From NCBI RefSeq assembly GCF_050908995.1, contig NC_135130.1, forward strand, positions 6,255,001 to 6,319,000: 64,000 bases of DNA. Reading direction: 5' to 3'. The position numbers were made by a program, and so were the translations under genes. The notes under the pieces are model-generated. The model was not told the DNA's origin. It saw nothing but the letters and a program-made list of their open reading frames with translations, and searched no databases. This DNA is from Andrena cerasifolii (Eukaryota; Arthropoda; Insecta; Hymenoptera; Andrenidae). Shown in pieces: positions 22,415-33,500 of this stretch (position 1 is the first letter of the stretch; each line of letters begins with the position of its first letter).

Positions 22415-25117
22415 CTAAATTTTCGGCGGAACATACTCCTCTTCTTTTTCCAGCTTCTGAAGTTTCCTCGCGGCATGAGGCAGCGCAAGAACACGTTTCA
22501 TTTCAGCCTTTTCCCTTTCCTCTATTTCCTCTAATTTTAATTCTATTTCCTCCTCGTGTTCAAAAAACGTCAAAAGCTGCTCCTGCTCGACCAAGCTTTC
22601 TTTCATCTTTTTCAAGACCGCCACTTTGTTTTGCCGTTTAAATTCTTGCATTTGTTTATCTAATACACTCGCTCTTACATTCTCCCACTCGGTATATTTC
22701 TGAAATATTAAGAAACATTTCACTAATTGGACAAAAAATCTGAATTCGCGCTTTCGTATTCGTTAAGGAGTTACGCCACCCTGAGACGCTCAAAATTTAT
22801 TTTTTTTTTCAAATCGATATGCTACTTTGTAGATATTTTATTAATGAACAGTAAGATCATGATCTTTCTAATGTCAGAGGAACGTGAGCGTCATTTGATA
22901 CCCCGCTCACGTGCGTAACGGCGTAGGAACTTCGCGGAGCCATTTTTGAATATTTTTGTACAATATTTACACAATATATTCATTAAGGGGTTATGCCTAG
23001 TCAGCTGGCGAAAAAGAACGCGATTTTCGGGAATTTTTTGTGAAATATCTACTGTATATTTTTTTAAAAGTACATATATGCAGCAACTCTCAGTAATTTT
23101 GTTATAGGAAAACATTAAAAATTGAAGGAATAACAGCCATTCTCGCGGCAGCTGTTTTGATATCGGTCAGCAAGATATTTCAGAAACCACTGCATCAATT
23201 GGCCTAAACTTTTGCAGACTTCTTTTATATACCAAAGACAGTAGATGAACGAAGGATTTTTGATTTTAACAAAAACTATAATTTTAATTAACGAAACACG
23301 AACAATTCAGACATCGAGAAAATGTGATTTTGCGTTCAACGGGCGCCATTTTGTCAAAAATCGACTTTTCGAAAAACCCTTCATTCATCCACTGAATTTT
23401 TAATTTTAGATGATCCGGCTCAGAAAAATCGTGCTCATCGCACAGTGCCTTTATCGAAACAGCTTCCGCAAGAATGGCTGTTATTCGTTCATTTCTTAAT
23501 GTTTTTCTATAACAAAATTACTAAGACAAACGAATAGTTGTAAAAAAATATACAGTAGATATTCCACAAAAAAAATCCAGCTGACCGGCATAACCCCTTA
23601 ATACTAGGGCTGCGACCATTTGTCGAATTTAATTCAAATACTTCAGTATACTTAATACAGAATACTTAAATATTCGAATAGTATTCGAATTAAATTCACC
23701 AAATAATTGAGCAACTGAAGTATTCGAATATTCGAATACCGAAAAATTCGACAAATAATCCCAGCCCTAGTATTAAGAGGTTATGCCTAGTCAGCTGGAT
23801 TTTTTGTGGAATATCTATTTTTCGAATATTTAAGTATTCGAATAACATTCGAATATTCAAATATTCGAAGTTTATTCGTAGCATTCGAATATTTATAAAA
23901 TATTCGAATACTCCCAGCCCTACTTAATACATGCCCTAAACATAAGAGGCATAGAAATAATTTTCAGCCTCATAGTACCATAAATAAAATTCGTCCAAGT
24001 TGGTGCTGCTTTGAGCGCCCCAGTGTGGCATAACCACTTAATATTCTCAACTACCAATTACTTTTAATTGTTCATCCATGTCTATCCTAGCTTGCTGCTC
24101 GACTGCAGTTTTAACTTTGTTCTCCAGTGCTTCGGTTAAACTGTCCTTACACAAGCTCGTAGCTTTTAACGCATCAAGCTGAGCCATTGCAGCCTTGTAT
24201 TCATCAGTTACATTCTCTTCAGTTATATCCTCAGTGTCTTTCCTTATCAAGTCGAAAACTTCTTCGTAAACAGTCTCTCCCTTGACTTCGTTTACCCATT
24301 GCTCTATCAGCTTCGATACATCCTCGTACTTTTTATACAATATTAAACCCCTCAACTGGCACGTCCTCCCTAACGTATTATTCATAATCTTCCCATAAAA
24401 AGCCAATGTCTTTCCCACCAAGTCCCTCGGATCCGTGAGATCAAAATGATCGTCGAAGTAATCAGGTTTCAGGTAGTTTACGCGCACCCTAATCTCTTCC
24501 TTGTTATCGTCCTCCGGAGGCTGCGGTTTCAGCCAGTCGCTAGGCTTTTCTAAGTACTTGTGGCAGGAATACACGCATAACGCGTTGGTTATCGGGTGAT
24601 CGGAGTCTTCTTGTAACATAGGTAGAACAGCGAACTTCGCCGCGCTAGCGTAATCTTTCCTTTTCGCGTAAGTATCCATGAGTATGTTGTAACAGACATG
24701 GTCGGGGAAGATGCCGTAATTGAGTCTGTCGTGCAGCACGTTTATGAGCTCTTCAGTGGCATCGTGATTTATGAGGTACCTTATGACGGCGTGATGCGTC
24801 GATTCTAAGGTGTTGGAGGTTTCGGCGGTTAACCTTAAATTGTGGATCAAAGTGAGCAGCTCTTCTGTTTGGTATTTCTCTACGACGGTGTTCGCGAAGA
24901 TGTCGATGTCGATCGAACTCACGTGCCCGGTGGTGGTCTGCTTGTGCTCCAAGTCTAAGAAGAAGTTCTCGGGCTTGATCTTTTGTATTAACGGGGATTT
25001 AAGTCGCGCTTGCCATGCTTCCTCGCACCGGTACGCGTCGGAGAGAAACGATCGCTTGTGAGCCACTGCTTTCTGGAATTCGTAGGCTTTCTTTCCATAT
25101 TTCAATGTTTTCAACAT
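22415..25117 (-). CDS. MRPS27: MRPS27, PPR-type small-subunit mitochondrial ribosomal protein (2 exons)
   Basis: Minus-strand exon 1 is 25117-24062 (352 codons, donor AAA|GTAATT) and exon 2 is 22699-22415 (acceptor TTTCAG|AAATAT, stop TAG). They join in phase 0 to 446 aa; human MRPS27 is 414. The N-terminus is basic and Asp-poor, as for a mitochondrial presequence, then KRSFLSDAY, matching the family's KRYLLSSAY. YGIFPDHVCYNILMDTY is the conserved helical-repeat segment (human YGIFPDNFTFNLLMDSF). The C-terminal exon is a charged helix. MRPS27 belongs to the mitoribosomal small subunit and supports mitochondrial translation. Reading on past the donor meets a stop within five codons, which supports the splice. 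The intron is packed with nested transposons. Confidence 0.95.
22983..23601. mobile_element. TTAA-flanked MITE nested in the MRPS27 intron
   Basis: TTAAGGGGTTATGCCTAGTC at 22983 and its near-complement GACCGGCATAACCCCTTAA ending 23601 bound 619 bp. The arms run about 200 bp inwards (AGAATGGCTGTTATT... against AATAACAGCCATTCT), with a central unique part containing GGCGCCATTTTGTC. It belongs to the same family as 42298-42873 and 57612-58152. Confidence 0.85.
23605..23769. mobile_element. TA-flanked 'TAGGGCTG' MITE with TTCGAATA interior
   Basis: TAGGGCTGCGACCATTTGTC at 23605 pairs with AATAATCCCAGCCCTA ending 23769. The inside is made of ATTCGAATATTCGAATAC-type palindromes. The inverted match continues outwards on both sides through TTAATAC/GTATTAA and the end of a TTAA MITE, giving a compound palindrome from about 23560 to 23818. 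A further fragment with the same interior ends in CAGCCCTA at about 23920. Confidence 0.72.
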
Positions 25118-25610
25118 CTTGCGGCCCTGGTCTCTGTCAGTGATTCATAACTCCGTGAGTGGAAGGACAATCTTCGAATACGTATTACTCGGATGAGTCC
25201 GAATAGGTTAGAATTTGTTCACCGAGTAGAATTTAATGTATGAAAAATAGACTGATTTGTCTCTGAAATCGCACAGATGCGTATGTATAGTGTAATAGTA
25301 GTGTTGAACTGTGATGCCAACTTCCTGCGACTTTTATTTACAGACTACAAATAGCTTCGTGTGCTCTTAGCAAATTCATGGATAAAATTTGGTATTTTGT
25401 TGAGAAAATCTGTGATAAGCTTTTGAGCCGCATCGCGAGCGGCGCTTGTGTCGTAGTTTTGTGACGCCAGACGTTACGTGACTTGGGTACCCTGCCGGGA
25501 CTCCTCGCCCCGGAACGATTCTTTTGATTTCAGGTCTCTTTTGTTCCGAGGTCTGAGAATCGGGTGACTACGGGCAGTATTCTCAGTCGCTGCTTATTCT
25601 TAAGCCAATG
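25118..25610. other. Upstream region of MRPS27, left part of the MRPS27/WDR61 divergent space
   Basis: This holds the probable MRPS27 promoter and 5' UTR. GC content rises at 25420-25560. TTTTGAGCCGCATCGCGAGC at 25421 is a near-copy, in direct orientation, of 26994-27019. The 34 bp at 25571-25604 (GGGCAGTATTCTCAGTCGCT core) recur inverted at 26727-26760. These paired copies suggest that the whole 25.4-27.0 kb interval is a composite repeat. Confidence 0.5.
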
Positions 25611-26165
25611 GTTCCAAGTGCAGATAGAACAAAATCGTAGAGGAAAATTTTGCACTGTTTAATAAACTCTATCATCCTGCGCAGTTACTTTTTTCGTAGG
25701 TGCGGCGGTACACTTGAAAACTGCATTTGAACTCATTTTTTAAATGGAACCATACAATTTTGTTTACATGAATTTATTCCTTGCGTTATTCTGCGTATAA
25801 AAAGTATAAGGTAAGATAGTCGAAAACTCAATAGCTTACGAGATATTTAATTTTATATAGGAAAAAATATTAGTACGAAGTTTCATCGTTTGGGGGCGCC
25901 ACTTTTGGCATATTTCGTAATAAAATTAAACATCTCGTAAGCTATTGAGTTTTCGACTATCTTACCTTATACTTTTTATACGCAGAATAACGCAAGGAAT
26001 AAATTCATGTAAACAAAATTGTATGGTTCCATTTAAAAAATGAGTTCAAATGCAGTTTTCAAGTGTACCGCCGCACCTACGAAAAAAGTAACTGCGCAGG
26101 ATGATAGAGTTTATTAAACAGTGCAAAATTTTCCTCTACGATTTTGTTCTATCTGCACTTGGAAC
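25611..26165. repeat. Near-perfect long inverted repeat (244 bp arms, 67 bp loop)
   Basis: Arms 25611-25854 and 25922-26165 are almost exact reverse complements; one clear mismatch was seen, near the loop (ATATCTCG against CATCTCG). The tips read GTTCCAAGTGCAGATAGAAC and its complement. The loop carries TGGGGGCGCCACTTTTGG, which recurs just outside the right arm at about 26228. Transcribed, it would form a very stable hairpin. There is no coding capacity. It lies between two divergent housekeeping genes. Confidence 0.93.
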
Positions 26166-27373
26166 AGAGATACAGCCTGGCAAAGTTGCTTTTTATTACA
26201 TGGGAAGAAATTAGATTTTTTTTCAATTGGGGGCGCCACTTTTGGTCACGTTCCGATAGATGGCGCGCAGCGTCAAATTTCTATGATAGGTATCCTGTTT
26301 TACCCCGCTGTCAAATTTTCAAAAAGCTTCTTCGAGCAATAAATAAACAATTTTCTTATCAGTATTGATTGCCAAAAAATTTTTAGTGTTCACAGAAGAA
26401 TCCTATGGTCTCCGATTGCAAATAAATGAATAAATAAAGGTTCAGCGTGTTCGTGAAAATAACCTCTTTCCCAGCGAATTTAACTTCTAAAGGCTCTTCC
26501 ACGCAAGAAACAAACACTTTTATTATTGGAAATGATTGCATAATGATCTACAGAACCTCTAGAAGAGACCTGTTCCGTCAGACTGCAAATAAATAAAAAA
26601 AAAAAAAATTTGTATACTCCGATTACATGACTGTTCCAGTAAGTTAACCTATTATGTTTATAAAATTATTTGGCATCCTTTACTAGCTACTAGGTTAGTA
26701 GAGGACGCTGCACGCTTAAGCATTTGCTTAAGAATAAGTAGCGACTGAGAATACCGCCCATAGCGAATTCGGGCGGTCGCAGTGGTGCGCACTGAGTGTG
26801 AATTTTAACCAATCGGAAGCGAAAAAGTTCGCACTCAGTGCGCCACTAGTGCGATCGTCCGAATACGCTATCAGTGGCTGACCACTAGTAATTGGGACAG
26901 GATCAGGCATTTTCCCAGTGGTCATCCACTGAGTGTCTCGTCTAAACGATTAATATATTCAAATGGATCAGAGATTTCCCGCTTTCGTTTTACTTTTGAG
27001 CCGCGTCGCAAGCGGCGCTGTAAAACGTCATTTAGTTATCTATGAATAAAACGCATCACAAATGTTCACAATCATTGGTAACGTACACTGCACGCCAAAT
27101 AAGTTGGTTACCTACCTTACCCTTAGAGCATATATATGTAGGTACTACAGTTTCGAGGAAACAGTTTATGACGCTTTGCACCAGCTTTACACGAGACACC
27201 GTGTATATCTATCAATGTGTATACATATATATATGTATATATACGCGTAGTACACTGCCGTGTACCTCATTTGATAGGATTTCGTGTGTTGGAACGAGAT
27301 AATATTCTACATTCACGTGAATATATCAGTAATTAACAATATATTGTTTAGAAGATCGTAGGCGTTTCCTGAA
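26166..27373. other. Upstream region of WDR61
   Basis: No gene is supported. It contains the loop-sequence duplicate at about 26228, the inverted flank copy at 26727-26760, the direct-repeat copy at 26994-27019, and a short (TA)-rich microsatellite at about 27219-27244. The final part before 27374 should include the WDR61 promoter and 5' UTR, but no core element is certain. Confidence 0.45.
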
Positions 27374-28937
27374 ATGGTAAGAAATCTAAGAGAATTCGCG
27401 AAGTTACCGATACATTGAGGTTATGTTGCGTATAGTACGCGACAGTTGCAAAGCCGTGTTCCAACTTGTTTTCAGTACTCCTTACTCAGTAACACAGAAA
27501 ATGCCCACGAGGACAGTATCTGGACCTGTGCTTGGGGCTGTCTGAAGAAGAAAAAGGAAGCTCACGCGGACAACGAAGATTCACGGTAGCTAACCTAAAA
27601 ATAAGTCGCACCGTACACAAACCTTCCCGTGATAAACTTTTCAACAACCGTTCCTGTAGCGATTCCATACGATCGAACGACGAAGAGACAGTGGAATATT
27701 TAGTTACCGGCTCAGTCGACGATACCGTCAAAGTTTGGGAACAAAAGGACAAGAGCTTCCAATTAAAACACAAGCTAACTGGTCACTCGCTCGGCGTGGT
27801 GTCCGTCGCAGTAAGTTCCGATGGCTCAAGTAAGTTGTTAGCGACGCTAACGCATTTCCATTAATCGCAATTCGCTTGGACAGCCACCTTCGCTCCTATT
27901 TCCCCACGATTCGTAAAAATGCACACTTATACTTCTAGAGTGCGCATCCAGTTCGTTGGACTCCAGCTTAAGACTATGGGACGTCGACTCGGGAGAGAAA
28001 ATATCTAGCATCGAAGTAGGCCCTGTAGACATTTGGACGGTAGTGTTTTCTCCAGACGACAAGTTCATTGTCTCCGGTAGCCACTCCGGTAAAATTCATT
28101 TGTACGGTACAGAAAGTGGTAAACAAGAACAGACTTTAGATACCAGAGGCGGAAAGTTCACGTTAAGCGTTGCCTACGTGAGTAACTTGATTCAAACTGT
28201 ATATTCGAACTTTAACTTCGCCCTGTGCACAAGAAAGGAAACAAAGCTTTGTTTGGCATGATCTAGAGTCCGGATGGTAAATATATCGCTAGCGGCGCGA
28301 TAGACGGAATTATCAATATTTTCGATGTTACCTACGGCAAAGTGTTGCGTACATTAGAAGGTACCTACTAGAATTTCATTGCAAGATCCATGCTTGCCGG
28401 GAGTATTAAGTGAACTCGCATGTTTCAGGTCACGCTATGCCTATCAGATCTCTGTGCTTCTCGCCGGACTCTCAACTACTTCTTACCGCTTCGGACGACG
28501 GACATATGAAGCTGTACGATGTGTGAGTGAAATCAATCGAAAGTACAGCTGCGAGATTGATTAATCCTTTATTTTCTCCTTACAGAAAAGACGCTAATTT
28601 AGCGGGAACTATGTCCGGTCATGCTTCGTGGGTACTCGGCGTCGCTTTCTCCCCGGACGGGCAAAACTTTGCGTCCAGCAGTTCCGACCATACAGTCAAA
28701 GTCTGGGAATTAGCGCAACGACAGTGTTTGCATACATTTAACGAGCATAACGATCAGGTATAGTGTTCTGGAGCTTTTATGGCGAATTTAAAAAAAATAT
28801 ACGATAATTTGCAAGGTAATTGTGAAAATATTTAGGTCTGGGCCGTGAAGTACAATCCACAAAGAAAGAACATAATCGCGTCAGTGTCCGAAGACAAGTC
28901 GATCAATCTTTATGAATGCCCGATGTACGATAAATAA
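27374..28937 (+). CDS. WDR61: WDR61/SKIC8 (Ski8), WD40 subunit of the SKI and PAF1 complexes (8 coding exons)
   Basis: Exons: 27374-27376, 27476-27585, 27660-27829, 27939-28177, 28267-28360, 28429-28522, 28586-28757 and 28836-28937. All junctions are GT-AG with matching phases, giving 327 aa (human 305). The first coding exon is only ATG, followed at once by GTAAGA; the protein starts MYSLL, then AHEDSIWTCAWG. WD signatures in order: DDTVKVWE, SSLRLWDVDSG, GKIHLYGTESG, DGIINIFDV, DGHMKLYDV, DHTVKVWE and KSINLYECP, fitting a seven-blade propeller. SWVLGVAFSPDGQ and GAIDGIINIFD are close to the human protein. A charged insert of about 20 residues after CAWG (residues 24-46) is not in the human protein. 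The family acts with SKI2/SKI3 in exosome-linked mRNA decay and in PAF1C. Confidence 0.96.
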
Positions 28938-28957
28938 ATTTTTTATAGAAATGGATG

Positions 28958-28963
28958 AATAAA
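28958..28963 (+). terminator. Poly(A) signal AATAAA of WDR61
   Basis: AATAAA 21 bp after the TAA stop codon, within TGAATAAATG. A short 3' UTR is typical of compact insect housekeeping genes. Confidence 0.6.
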
Positions 28964-30597
28964 TGTTTATATTTATTACTTTTACTTGAAGTATTTTACA
29001 TCGTGCGAAGTATTACCTTCCTTCTTAACATACGCATTTTTAATAAAAACACGGAGCTGTTTTTCCTCTTGCCATGGAATATCAGACAAAATATAGACAA
29101 TTAGTAGCTAGAAATTTATTGTACTGCAATTATTAATATAAAAGTCGTTAAGATGTTTGCCGAATCTAAAACACAACCGTAACGAAAGATGAATTACACT
29201 TAAGGTCTAAGTAAATGACGAGGATCATTACAAACGGATCGTGAAACGGAGCTCGGGGTGTACAGACCAGATTCTCGTACGAAGGGAAACATAAAGGCAC
29301 CCTGGTGTGGTTCCAAGTTGGGAGAGTTAAATCTAATTAACTCGAACTGGAACAGGGCTAAAAACACGCGTAACGAATCTCTGTAAACAATGGACAGTAA
29401 AATCTGTTCTACATCGCGTCGAACATTCTCCTTCTAATGAGATTCCAGGTCGATCCGACGCATTTAGAAGGAAAGATGACGCGACATAGAAGGAAACTTA
29501 AACCATGTACTCTTCGATGCACCAAATGCGCAGCAAAATTCTTTTCGACCGAACCGAGAGCAAGGGGCACGCGAAATTAAAACGAATAATCACCGTGCCG
29601 AGTAGTCGTGAATTTTCAGACCTGCAGATGCTAAATCGATCCGTACACACTCTTAATCGTACCTACGTGTATTTTAGAAAGGGGTAACAGTCGAATCGGT
29701 AGACTTCTTACATGCAAATCGATTTTATGTAATACACATGACCAAAATAGAAGCTACTTCACCTGTAGACTTTTAAGTAGACTAGAAACTTAAAGTAAGG
29801 CTTACAAAATTTTGTCTCTCCCGTGCAAATGCCGGTTTAGCGTTACTTAGACCGCTACATCCATACAAATGTTACTACCGTTTTATTATAATGACATTCT
29901 GTTGCGTCGAAGATGTCCAAGCTTCGTCCGAGCCATCATCTTGTTTCTATCAGTCTTTAAAAGTAATTAGACTTTGTACCCGTTCAAGGAATACAAATCA
30001 GTTACGACGGAAACAAAATACAGATCTCATTCCCCGCGAAATTTATCTATTACGAAGATGTACAGCGACGTTGTCTCCCGCGGTGTACACCGTGGGTCGT
30101 AATGTATATCACTAAACTTTCTACACTTTTTCATCCACGTTCGATATATACAAAATTGAATAAATAATCGAGGATAATCACCGCTACGTACTACCGATTT
30201 TAAACTCTCCTCGTGATCATGGAATTTCTCTCAATATAATGTATATACAACACGCAAAGTGAATAGGAATGACATCAGAATTTTCGGCTGCTATTTCACA
30301 CTTTATTCGTACCTCTTAAAAAACTTGCATCGCGACGCATGCAACCAGCAAATTATTCGAGTGACCATCCTATGTTCAATGCGTAAAAACCAGCGGAGTA
30401 TGATGGAGATTTTTCAGTACCACTCGGGCGACGAGGTAAAATGAAATTCGTTAACTTACTTATCGAGTACTTGTAATGCGTACCGCCGGGCCGACTTACT
30501 GTCGACGCGACGTAAAGCAAATATACAATGACTAGCCTGAAACGAAAAAGCGATACTACGAAAAAGGTTGTTGCTTTATAAACACAACAGGCTTCCC
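28964..30597. other. Space between convergent WDR61 and APC; includes the APC 3' UTR
   Basis: No protein gene is supported. The minus strand should carry the APC 3' UTR downstream of its stop at 30598. A candidate minus-strand poly(A) signal (TTTATT on plus) is at 30302-30307; others lie near 28970 and 29115. The sequence is not repetitive and reads as a long UTR. Confidence 0.5.
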
Positions 30598-33500
30598 CTA
30601 TACTGTTGTCACCCTTGTAGAAGCTGTGACTATGTCAGCGTGACAATCCGCCACTCCGAATTTACTTTCGCTCTCGTCTGGAGTAACTTTGGCCGTCTGC
30701 GAGGGAATGTCTAGCTTCGGGTTGTAATTAAAAGGTGGCACGATAGCAGAGGCTGGCGTACGCACACCGCCGCCGTTGACATAGGTTTGTGCGGAGCCCT
30801 CTGCGTTCGCAGAGTCCACTCTTATAAAGGAGCCGAGGCGTGATATTCTCTTCGTGGGATCCACCTCGATCGCGGAAGACTCGGAATTTTGTTGCTTCCG
30901 TAAAATTACCGAAGCATCTCCTACTTGTGCCACGTCTTTCTTATACGCAGAGGCGTCGCTGGACTTCACAGGTATCTTGCAAGGAGCATCGTTCGCGTTC
31001 ATCCCACTCAAGTCGCAAGAATTCCTGTACTTCATCTTACTATTCTGCACGCCCGCTGCTTGTGGCTTCTTTGATTTGGACTTGTACAAGGTCGACCCTG
31101 GATTGTCGTTCTCCTGGGGGACTCCCTCGAACGTCGAGCTGCGGAACAGTCTGAAAGCAGGTGGATTGCTCACCGGAGAAGGCGCATCCACGACATGGCC
31201 GCCAGGCTGAACCCATTGCCTGGTGTCCGGTTTCTCGAAACGTTGCTTGCTCTTACTTTCCTCCACTTTCTTCCAAAGGCTCGCAATTTTGCTAGTCGCT
31301 TCCTTCGCTAACTTCCTAGTCTGCAAGCCCGTCGACGAGTTGGACACGATGCTGGAGTTGCTGTTGGACCTCTGTCCAAGAGGACCTACCTTCCGAAAAA
31401 CTTTGCTGTTCTCGGCCTGCGCGTTTTGATTGGTAGCTTGAGCTTTTGGGGTTGGAGCCGTTTTCCCAGTTGGTAATCGTTTCGGCGCTACCAACAGTGG
31501 CAACGGTTTAGGTGGTAATATTTTTTCCGAAGCGTTCCCTTTGGGGACTTTCGATTGGTACGCCTGGTGCGTCTTTGGCGCGATTTTGGGCTTCCCCATT
31601 GCGGGATGCACCTTAGACGTGGCGCCTTTAATCGGCTTCGCGATCTTCGTTTTTACCGGGGAGGACGCCGAGGACAGCACCAGGGGCGCGTTCTCCACCT
31701 CTGGTTCATCTTTTGTGAACGTGCCCTGCCGTTCCAAAGGCTTGATAGTTACATCCGACTTACCGTCCTGTTGGAAATTCGAGGAGGAACATGTTGGAGG
31801 TGTGCTGTGCCTCTTCACAGACTTAGTGAAGGTTAACGACGACCCTTTCTGTGGAACCGACGCCCGCTTCGCGGCTGCTGATAAGTTCTTCCCCCGTTTC
31901 TCTCCGTCCGTTGAGATGGGAGTCATTTTGAAGCTAGCAGCCGACTTCGGAGGCTCTTTTGTCATGTTATTTGGACTGTTGTTGTTCTGTCTGAGCGTGG
32001 TCGCCCTGGTGGCCCTCACGATGGGAGAAGTATTGCTACGACCTATGGGTATACCACTGACGGGGTTCACTTGCTTCAACGGCGAAGACTGTGGCGTTGG
32101 CTTTCTAGTTATTGGATTCGAGTAAAGAGCTTTCCTTCTGCCACGAATGGCCTTCGGGCTCTCTGGTTCCGACTTGTCGGTTGCGTTCGAATCATTGCTG
32201 GGATCCCTCACCATCCCTGGCTTAATTATTCGCGGTCGCTTAGTCTCCCTGGGCGGTTCTTCAGCATTGTTGGATTCATCCTCGCTCTCGCTTTCCACAG
32301 TATCGGCGAACCTGATGTCCTCCTGCGACCTGGCTGGCTCGACCTCAGCAGTCTCCTTGTGGCTATCTCCCGGCACTTGCTCTTCGCCCATTTGCTGGCT
32401 GCAGGCGCCCATCAACTTCTTCGAGACACCATTGACGAATCTCATTCGGAGGGTGCGTTCAGACTCTGACTCGTTCGACACTAAACTTATCGTCTCGTAG
32501 TCCAGCAACGTCTCCTCTCCGTTCTCGTTCGCCTTGTTTGACTCGTTCAAAGTGTTCAGTACGATGGTAGCATTCTGCTCTAACATAGTTTGAATGTCAT
32601 CCGAGGGAACAGTTGGGGCCAATGGACTCGCCCCTGTCGCGTTTGTGGTGGCATTGCTCTCGGTCTCTCTGAATATACATTCAGCCTCGTTCAACGTCCT
32701 CGTGCGATACCTCTCCCTGTTCTTCTTCTGCTCCATCCGGTTCTTTATCAATGTTTTACAAACAGAGAACTTGGTGAACGTGGGAATGGCAGACTTAACG
32801 GGAGACGCTGCCTCCGGCTTCTCAGGGCTCTCGTGGCTACCAGAGGTAACAGCGCCTCGTTGATCCTGGCTAGCTTCAGGGAAAGGATTCTCCAACACCT
32901 GCGTCTGAAACCTTGCTCTGTCCTCTTGCCTACGTTCCTTGGGTGTCAGTTTAGAAAATGGCGAGCACTTTCCACGGCGAATCTTCTCTACCTCCCCGTT
33001 CCCAGTCTCCCCCCTATCCTCCCTCTTTTTGTCCATTTCCGCGGCAATGGTATACGTCTTGTACCTCTCCTTGGCCAGAGTTCTCTTCTGCTTCGGCGTC
33101 AAGTTCCTCTGCAAACGTTTCTTGGGCGTAGACTCAGCCGAACTGGTGCCGCAATATTCTGAAGAGATTGGAGTGACCGCTTCATCCGTGTCGTTACCCC
33201 CCTCGTCGATCTTCTCCACGACGATCGGATGCGGGGCTTCCTCGGTCTGCAGTTCCGCGTCGATGCACAGCGTGTCGCTGCATATGGTGTCCGTAGCCTG
33301 CTCCATCGTCGACTCGTCCATCTCGCAGACTTCGTTGAACAACGAGGGCGGGTTGATGTTCTCCAGGCACTCGCTCAGGCTGTTGTTCCCGCTGCTCTGC
33401 ATGGCCTCTGCGTAGCGCATGCAGGTGATAGAGAGGATGTTCGCGACAGGCTTCAGCAGATCGAACACGGCGTCGCTGTTAGTCAAGCTGTGCGACTCCT

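Larger units (their letters stand above)
22763..24041. mobile_element. Outer TTAA-flanked element filling the MRPS27 intron, host of nested elements
   Basis: The left end TTAAGGAGTTACGCCACCCT (TTAA 22763-22766, then GAGACGCTC) and the right end, complement TTAAGTGGTTATGCCACACT (TTAA 24038-24041, then GGGGCGCTC), match as inverted repeats of about 29 bp. The 1279 bp between them contain at least two further elements (22983-23601 and 23605-23769). The 1362 bp intron is therefore almost wholly transposon-derived. Confidence 0.75.
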
